DNA from: an uncultured Oscillospiraceae bacterium
GTDB lineage: Bacteria; Bacillota; Clostridia; Oscillospirales; Oscillospiraceae
NCBI GenBank assembly: GCA_910588135.1
Contig: CAJUOT010000070.1
Span: 1 to 11,153, forward strand
Direction of reading: 5' to 3'
Length of the DNA stretch: 11,153 bases
Below the pieces are notes generated by a model. The model was given only the letters and a program-made list of their open reading frames with translations, searched no databases and was not told the origin of the DNA. Shown here in pieces: positions 6,901 through 11,153 of the stretch (positions are counted from its first letter, which is position 1; each line of letters begins with the position of its first letter). Made by a program: the position numbers and the translations under genes.

Positions 6901-8670
6901 TTACCAGACGTGGGTGCTCAAGGGGGTGAGCTGGGTCAGCTCCCAGTTGGAGAAATCGTTTCCGTCCCCGGTGATTTCATAGGTTCCCATGTATGCGTCC
7001 CGGGTCTCCAGCGTCTCGTCGTACAGCAGCATCCAGAAGGTGCGCCTCATCTGCTCGTCCTCGCCGATGGACTCAATGGTGCGCGCCCCCTCGGTGTCCA
7101 GCCCGAACCAGCTGGCCATGGAGGAGCGCAGGTTGTCCTGACAGATCTGCTTGTGGGACAGCTCCATGGGCCGGCTGGTGTCGGCGTGGGCGGGCTTGAT
7201 GAGCAGGGGGAGCAGCCGGGGACTGTCCAGACGGCTCAAGCCGATGCCGGTGGTGGGCCAGTCGGGATAGTCCGCCGCGTGGTCGGTGGTGATGACCACG
7301 GTGGTGTCGTCATAGAGATCCAGCTCCCGCAGCGCATCCAGGTACTGAAAGATCATCTCCAGGTTGCCGGACACCTGGGCATAGCGGGCCTGGTCGCTCC
7401 AGCTGGTGTCCGTGCGCTGGGCCTGCTCGTCCATGTTGAAGGGGAAATGGGCGCCCTGGAAGTGGTAGAAACGGAAGCACCCCGTCAGGCTGTCGTTGAC
7501 GCTCAGACCCTGGGCGCGATAGCGCTCCCAGAAAGCGGGGTCGTCGATCTGATAGAGGTTCTGGTTGGGCGAGGTCTGGACCGCGTCCAGGTCGCCGGTG
7601 TAGAGCTGGAAATAGGGCTTGAGGGCCTCCGGCGCGTAGCGGTAGGCGGACAGCTCCAGCATTTTTGTGAGCATGACCCGCCGGCTGTAATTTACCGTGC
7701 TCCGGCCGATGTTGTCGATTTTGCCTTCCACGTTGTCCATGCTGCCCACCACGTCCCCGATGTGGGAGTAGAGCCCCACCTCATATCCCGCCCCGTGCAG
7801 CCCGTCCAGGAAAGTGGAACGCTCCCAGGCGCGGCTGAGGTAGTCCCGTTTGCGCACCTCAAAGGGGGCGGCGTCCTCGTCCCGGACGCCGGTGAGCAGA
7901 TAGGTGACGGAGGCGTAGGTGCGGCTGAAGCTGCCGGTAAAGTCCTGGTAGCTGGTAAAGCCGTTCAGCTCGTCCGCCCACTCCGGGTGCCGGGCGATGA
8001 CCTCGTCCAGGTAAGCGCGGTCACAGCGGTCCAACAGGAAGAACACCACGTTCTGGGAGGGGGCGAGCTCAAACATCCCGTCCGTGGACAGATAACGGTC
8101 CTGGTGCTCGGAGAGGTTGGTGGCATAGGCCAGGCTGACGAGGGCGGCCACCTGTACCGCTACCAGCAGCAGGGAGACAGATTCCAGCGCCCGCGTCCAC
8201 AGCTTCCGGCTGAAATACAGCAGAAGGAATACGGCGGCGATGACGAGCATCCAGGCGGCGAGGTCTTTCAGCATGGCCCATTTGTAGTTCTGCCAGGTCA
8301 CCGCGCTGCCGTCCAGGGCGCCGTGGTCCACGTTCCAGAAATTGCCCTGGAGGTAACCCGCCAGAGTGGCGGCGAAAAGCAGGGACACGGCGTAATTGAA
8401 GGGCTTGCCCCGGAGCAGGAGCAGTACGGCCAGCAAAACGGCAAAAACCCCCAGCCCTGCCAGCGCCGCGGTGGGCGCCAGCAGGGCAAAGGGGAAAGTC
8501 ATGTCGCTGGTATTTTGCAGGTACAGCTCACAGGGGCCGAAAAAGATGAACGTGAAAGAGCAGCCCAAGGCGCAGGAGGCGGCCAGGAAAAGGCGGGTCC
8601 GGAAAGCCCGCTTGTCCGTCCAGAGCGCGCGCCACTTGCCGCCGGCGGAGGATTTCAGATTTTGGAGCAT
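6901..8670 (-). CDS. Five-helix membrane sulfatase/phosphoglycerol transferase-like protein
   Basis: A 589-residue membrane enzyme with the layout of LTA synthases: five N-terminal hydrophobic segments (about 27-45, 60-86, 92-108, 136-154, 163-183), then an extracellular alkaline-phosphatase-superfamily domain (about 200-560). Metal-site strands are visible as NVVFFLLDRCD (207-217, D214 as likely ligand) and VVITTDHAADY (458-468, D463 and H464), with H408 in GAHFPF as a further candidate. The nucleophile is probably T251 in FSRTYASVTYLLTG; the sulfatase formylglycine motif (C/S-x-P-x-R) is absent, so it is more likely a phospho-group transferase or hydrolase than a sulfatase. The first strand ends DRCD where LtaS and OpgB have a Glu-based LES motif, so it is a divergent subfamily. 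I start at ATG 8670, 10 bases after a G-run ribosome site; a TTG at 8688 would place that site inside the gene. First gene of the three-gene unit. Substrate unknown; phosphoglycerol or another polyol phosphate is the likeliest class. Confidence 0.85.
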   Translation of the reverse strand: MLQNLKSSAGGKWRALWTDKRAFRTRLFLAASCALGCSFTFIFFGPCELYLQNTSDMTFPFALLAPTAALAGLGVFAVLLAVLLLLRGKPFNYAVSLLFAATLAGYLQGNFWNVDHGALDGSAVTWQNYKWAMLKDLAAWMLVIAAVFLLLYFSRKLWTRALESVSLLLVAVQVAALVSLAYATNLSEHQDRYLSTDGMFELAPSQNVVFFLLDRCDRAYLDEVIARHPEWADELNGFTSYQDFTGSFSRTYASVTYLLTGVRDEDAAPFEVRKRDYLSRAWERSTFLDGLHGAGYEVGLYSHIGDVVGSMDNVEGKIDNIGRSTVNYSRRVMLTKMLELSAYRYAPEALKPYFQLYTGDLDAVQTSPNQNLYQIDDPAFWERYRAQGLSVNDSLTGCFRFYHFQGAHFPFNMDEQAQRTDTSWSDQARYAQVSGNLEMIFQYLDALRELDLYDDTTVVITTDHAADYPDWPTTGIGLSRLDSPRLLPLLIKPAHADTSRPMELSHKQICQDNLRSSMASWFGLDTEGARTIESIGEDEQMRRTFWMLLYDETLETRDAYMGTYEITGDGNDFSNWELTQLTPLSTHVW

Positions 8671-8680
8671 AGGATCGGTT

Positions 8681-8686
8681 CCCCCC
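8681..8686 (-). promoter_or_regulatory. G-run ribosome binding site deciding the start at 8670
   Basis: GGGGGG followed by AA on the minus strand lies 10 bases before the ATG at 8670. It argues against the upstream in-frame TTG at 8688, which would include it in the coding region. Confidence 0.5.
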
Positions 8687-8711
8687 AATGGTTGAGGTTT
8701 TTCAATACCCC

Positions 8712-8740
8712 ACTATACTCCTAACGGCGGGGTATGTCAA
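8712..8740 (-). promoter_or_regulatory. Near-consensus sigma-A promoter for the sulfatase/coiled-coil/YidC-fusion unit
   Basis: On the minus strand the -35 box is TTGACA (plus-strand 8735-8740, perfect consensus) and the -10 box is TATAGT (8712-8717, one mismatch to TATAAT), separated by exactly 17 bases. Transcription would begin near 8705, giving a leader of about 35 bases before the ATG at 8670. It sits in the one wide gap of the window, just after the hairpin that follows the upstream LTA synthase-like gene. No extended -10 TG and no obvious operator is seen. Confidence 0.8.
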
Positions 8741-8757
8741 CACAGAGGACCCGCGCG

Positions 8758-8809
8758 GGGGTGTCCGCTGGGAGGGTATACAGATGAAACCCTCCCCTTG
8801 GGACACCCC
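8758..8809 (-). terminator. Two-tier hairpin after the LTA synthase-like gene
   Basis: A 9-bp perfect outer stem (GGGGTGTCC at 8758-8766 with GGACACCCC at 8801-8809) encloses a second 8-bp stem (GGGAGGGT at 8770-8777 with ACCCTCCC at 8789-8796) with an 11-base loop. It begins 4 bases after the stop codon at 8814 and ends just before the next promoter, the right place for a terminator or 3'-end protecting structure. No T-tract follows on either strand, so it is not a textbook intrinsic terminator. Confidence 0.55.
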
Positions 8810-8813
8810 AGGC

Positions 8814-10355
8814 CTATGCGAAGTGGTTGACATAATAGGGGGAATACCGGGCGATTTCATCGTCCAGAGCCTGGAAGCCCATGGCCTCGGAAAGGGTGTC
8901 TTCCCCGGAGAAAAGATTGACGCCAAGGCCCAGGCGGTCCCCCTCGATCTCAAAGCCCAGGGCGGCCAGCATGGTGGGATAATAGTCCAGCGTGGAAAAT
9001 TCCCGGTTTTGACGGCGGTTCACAGGGGGGACCGGGCAGGCGCAGTTCAGGAAGCAGTTATATGCCGTCCGCTCGTAATAGTCCACACCGTCCACCAGAT
9101 TGTTGTCCATCCTGGGGTGGTCGCCCAGGACAACGATCACGGTGTCCTCATAGAAATCCTGCTGGGAACACCACTCCAGGAACCCGGCGATCTGCCGGTC
9201 GGCGCAGGCCACCACGTTGGCGGTCTGTTCTTCGTACTCATCCCCGCACAGGCCGCAGAGGTATCCGCCGATGTGGTGGGTGTCCACCGTCAGCATGGTG
9301 AGGTTGAAGGGCTGTCCGGATTCGGACAGCTCCAGCAGCTTGTCTTTGGCGATGCGGTAGAGAATCTCGTCTTCGTACCCCCACCACACGGTGTAATCCT
9401 CAGGGAAATAGCCGTCGTCCCGGGCGCTGTAGTAATCGTATACCTCATAGCTGCCGTGCTGCTCAAAATACTTTTTCCGCCCGGCAAACTCCCCGTTGGA
9501 GCCGCACAGGAACATATTCCGGTATCCGTTGTCCTCCAGAATCTCGCCCATGCTGGTGCAGCCGGGGGCAAAATGGGCCTGCTGGTCCATGTCGTTATCC
9601 TCCACCGGGAAGGAGAAGGGAATGCCGGCGGTGGAGGCCAGCAGGGCCGCCATGGTCCAGTTGGTCCCGGTGCCCGAATGGGCGCCGCCCAGCAGGGTGG
9701 AGTTGGAGAAGGAGCAGTTTTCCCGGGCCAGCTGGGTGAGGTTTGGAATCAAGTTGACCGGCTGCCGCCCGCCCTCTTCCGGAGAGGCGTAGGTGGACTC
9801 CATGCTCTCCAGGTAGATGCACAGCAGGTTCTTTTTCTGCTCCGGGGCCGTGACGCGCACCCCCTTCGGGTCCACGTAGTGCTCTTCATAGAGGGTGGAG
9901 GCGTCCTGCCGCAGCCTGACGTAGTCCAGGATTTCCAAACTGTCGTCCACAAATTTGAGAGAGCTGAGCAGGGAAAAGACGGCGCAAAGCGTCATCAGGT
10001 GCCGGGCGAGGCTCAACAGGTCGGTCTCATGGCGCAGACGGAATACGCGGATGGAGGCGGTGAGGGCGAACCGCCGCTGGAGAAGCAGACAGGCGGTCCC
10101 CGCCAGGATAAACAGGGCGATTGCCAGCAGGTTGGGGATGCAGGCGATCACGCCGTCCGCCACCACGCCCAGCTCGCTGCCGTCCAGCGGGGAGGCCAGC
10201 GTATACAGGATCTGCTGGAAGGTCAGGTCAAAGGTGTCGTTGACCCAGGTGGTGACCCCGGTCAGCACCTGCGCCGCGGTGAACAGGACGCAGGCGATGA
10301 TGAGCTCCGCTGCGCGCAGCGGCCATTTACACTTACTGTTCGCTGGTTTCTTCAT
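8814..10355 (-). CDS. LTA synthase family / OpgB-like phosphoglycerol transferase
   Basis: A 513-residue membrane enzyme expected to act outside the membrane on glycerol-phosphate groups, either polymerising teichoic-acid-type chains or transferring phosphoglycerol. Three hydrophobic helices (about 13-33, 66-92, 113-134) precede the alkaline-phosphatase-superfamily domain (about 174-490). Catalytic signatures are LLCIYLESMEST (177-188, E183 as metal ligand), GTNWTMAALLASTAGIPF (230-247) with T234 as probable nucleophile, VDTHH (357-361) and VVLGDHPRMDNN (408-419) with D412 and H413 as metal ligands. The GTNWT and AGIPF pattern is closer to OpgB/MdoB than to LtaS, and three helices rather than five also fits that. 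I start at the ATG at 10355: GAGGAG lies 7 bases upstream and residues before it (open frame to 10487) are low-complexity and lie over the preceding gene. It overlaps that gene by 23 bases, so the two are likely coupled. Confidence 0.9.
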   Translation of the reverse strand: MKKPANSKCKWPLRAAELIIACVLFTAAQVLTGVTTWVNDTFDLTFQQILYTLASPLDGSELGVVADGVIACIPNLLAIALFILAGTACLLLQRRFALTASIRVFRLRHETDLLSLARHLMTLCAVFSLLSSLKFVDDSLEILDYVRLRQDASTLYEEHYVDPKGVRVTAPEQKKNLLCIYLESMESTYASPEEGGRQPVNLIPNLTQLARENCSFSNSTLLGGAHSGTGTNWTMAALLASTAGIPFSFPVEDNDMDQQAHFAPGCTSMGEILEDNGYRNMFLCGSNGEFAGRKKYFEQHGSYEVYDYYSARDDGYFPEDYTVWWGYEDEILYRIAKDKLLELSESGQPFNLTMLTVDTHHIGGYLCGLCGDEYEEQTANVVACADRQIAGFLEWCSQQDFYEDTVIVVLGDHPRMDNNLVDGVDYYERTAYNCFLNCACPVPPVNRRQNREFSTLDYYPTMLAALGFEIEGDRLGLGVNLFSGEDTLSEAMGFQALDDEIARYSPYYVNHFA

Positions 10356-10731
10356 TGTGGGACTCCTCGCTGGCTTTTCCCTTGTGCCTGCTCCTTTTTC
10401 CGCCGCCCTCCTGGAGCCGGGTGAACTCCAGCTCCACGCTGACGCTTTTGGCAACCTTGTAAAGCTGGGAGAGCAGCCACGCGGCAAAAAGCGCGGCCAT
10501 GGTATAGTGCGCGGAGTCCACGGAGTAGGAGGCGCCGAGCAGCTTCTGGGGAAGGGCCAGAATCAACCGCGCCAGGGCATAATTGAAGCCGGCCGCGATG
10601 CCGTACTGGAAAAGGAGCGCCAGGGAGGGCTCAAGCGGCCTGCCGTTCCTTGAATAATGGAGGTAAAGGGACAGCATGGGGACAAAAAAGAGATTGATGA
10701 AAATAGCTGAATGGATCAAGGCATCACACAT
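10333..10731 (-). CDS. Small three-helix membrane protein, unknown function
   Basis: A 132-residue protein I do not recognise. It has hydrophobic segments at about 6-26, 36-60 and 74-92 and a hydrophilic, strongly charged C-terminal tail (about 94-132) ending in a Glu/Ser-rich stretch, so the tail is probably cytoplasmic. Its 3' end overlaps the start of the LTA synthase-like gene by 23 bases, which implies co-translation and a working link such as an accessory subunit or acceptor-handling partner. The start is less sure: the ATG at 10731 is preceded only by a weak GAACGGG, 17 bases after a long hairpin; an internal ATG at codon 19 would destroy the first helix. Coding status is supported by clean helix/tail layout and by the coupling, not by homology. 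Confidence 0.7.
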   Translation of the reverse strand: MCDALIHSAIFINLFFVPMLSLYLHYSRNGRPLEPSLALLFQYGIAAGFNYALARLILALPQKLLGASYSVDSAHYTMAALFAAWLLSQLYKVAKSVSVELEFTRLQEGGGKRSRHKGKASEESHNEETSEQ

Positions 10732-10748
10732 CCCGTTCTACGCTTGGT

Positions 10749-10795
10749 CAGCGGAGCGAGCCGCCTCTCCGGTGGGGAGGCGGCACACTCCGCTG
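10749..10795 (-). terminator. Two-tier hairpin after ppdK
   Basis: An 8-bp outer stem (CAGCGGAG at 10749-10756 with CTCCGCTG at 10788-10795), a symmetric 3+3 internal loop, then an 11-bp inner stem with one wobble (10760-10770 with 10774-10784) closed by a 3-base loop. It starts 37 bases after the ppdK stop. No T-tract follows in either direction, so it may act as an RNA stabiliser or a factor-assisted terminator rather than a classical intrinsic terminator. Confidence 0.55.
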
Positions 10796-10832
10796 CTGTA
10801 CAGGGCTATAGGCGGCTGACGGGCTGGCGCGC

Positions 10833-11153
10833 TCAGCCGTTGTTGATGGCAGCCTGGGCGGCGGCCAGCCGGGCGATGGGCACCCGGAAGGGAGAGCAGG
10901 ACACATAGTCCAGGCCCACCTTGTGGCAGAATTCCACGGAGGAAGGATCGCCGCCGTGTTCGCCGCAGATGCCCAGATGCAGGTCGGGATTGGCCTCGCG
11001 GCCGAGTTTCGCGGCGGTCTGGATCAGGCGGCCCACGCCGGTCTGGTCCAGCTTGGCGAAGGGGTCGCTCTCGTAAATCTTTTTGTCGTAGTAGGCGTCC
11101 AGGAACTTGCCCGCGTCGTCGCGGCTGAAGCCGAAGGTCATCTGGGTCAGGTC
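10833..11153 (-). CDS. ppdK: Pyruvate phosphate dikinase, C-terminal fragment (5' part outside window)
   Basis: The last 106 codons of a protein that normally has about 870-880 residues; the frame is open to the right edge. PPDK interconverts pyruvate, ATP and phosphate with phosphoenolpyruvate, AMP and diphosphate in the cytoplasm, often serving pyrophosphate-linked glycolysis in anaerobes. The fragment carries the PEP/pyruvate-binding domain end: TQMTFGFSRDD at the visible N-terminus, GICGEHGGDP with the active-site Cys (fragment residue 63), and the C-terminal YVSCSPFRVPIARLAAAQA. It ends in a TGA at 10833. These stretches are nearly invariant in the family, so identity is certain. It is separated from the downstream membrane genes by a strong hairpin and has no evident link to the surface-polymer genes. 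Confidence 0.97.
   Translation of the reverse strand, partial: DLTQMTFGFSRDDAGKFLDAYYDKKIYESDPFAKLDQTGVGRLIQTAAKLGREANPDLHLGICGEHGGDPSSVEFCHKVGLDYVSCSPFRVPIARLAAAQAAINNG

Noticed and set aside
4224..6929. 901-codon open frame on the plus strand
   Set aside because: It lies antisense to the YidC fusion and the coiled-coil gene, whose domains and ribosome sites are clear. Its translation is rich in Gly, Val, His and Gln with no recognisable domain, as expected from the complement of high-GC coding sequence.
6901..8670. Reading the enzyme as a true sulfatase
   Set aside because: The formylglycine motif C/S-x-P-x-R is not present and the five-helix N-terminal layout fits phospho-group transferases of the LTA synthase type better.
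6910..8724. 604-codon open frame on the plus strand
   Set aside because: Antisense to the sulfatase-like gene with no domain signal; a high-GC shadow frame.
8688..10424. 578-codon open frame on the plus strand
   Set aside because: Antisense to the LTA synthase-like gene, which carries complete catalytic motifs; the plus-strand translation shows none.
10356..10487. N-terminal extension of the LTA synthase-like protein
   Set aside because: The 44 extra residues are a shadow of the overlapping 132-aa gene, and a GAGGAG site precedes the ATG at 10355.

Overview
The window is GC-rich, and every gene I can support lies on the minus strand. High GC together with LTA-synthase-like proteins, an N-terminally short Gram-positive type YidC domain, lic-type choline genes and a pyruvate phosphate dikinase suggests a high-GC clostridial Firmicute, perhaps a gut Oscillospiraceae. 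That placement is inference from family content; there is no rRNA or other marker gene in the window.

In transcription order (right to left) the layout is as follows. (1) The 3' end of ppdK (10833-11153), followed by a long two-tier hairpin. (2) A two-gene unit: a 132-aa three-helix membrane protein overlapping an LTA synthase/OpgB-like phosphoglycerol transferase (8814-10355), followed by another two-tier hairpin. (3) A near-consensus sigma-A promoter (TTGACA, 17 nt, TATAGT) driving three closely spaced genes: a five-helix membrane sulfatase-superfamily enzyme, a small membrane-anchored coiled-coil protein, and a 702-aa fusion of a YidC/Oxa1 insertase-like domain to a CDP-glycerol:glycerophosphotransferase-type (TagB/TagF) domain. 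(4) A probable intrinsic terminator. (5) A translationally coupled licA-licC-BCCT operon: choline kinase, CTP:phosphocholine cytidylyltransferase and quaternary-amine importer. (6) The N-terminal 286 codons of a MATE transporter, cut by the window edge.

Together the genes look like a cell-surface polymer locus. BCCT, LicA and LicC would import choline and convert it to CDP-choline. The YidC-glycosyl/glycerophosphotransferase fusion and the two extracytoplasmic alkaline-phosphatase-superfamily enzymes are the kind of activities that build or decorate teichoic-acid-like polymers. No LicD phosphocholine transferase, TagD/TarD CDP-glycerol synthase or TarGH exporter is present in the window, so the final acceptor of CDP-choline and the polymer itself are not determined. 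The most distinctive items are the YidC-TagF fusion with its small coiled-coil partner, and its placement beside a choline-activation operon in which a BCCT carrier takes the place of LicB.

There are no gene-free stretches over 300 bases; the longest gap is 143 bases (8671-8813) and holds a hairpin and a promoter. I saw no tRNA, CRISPR array, insertion sequence or plus-strand gene.
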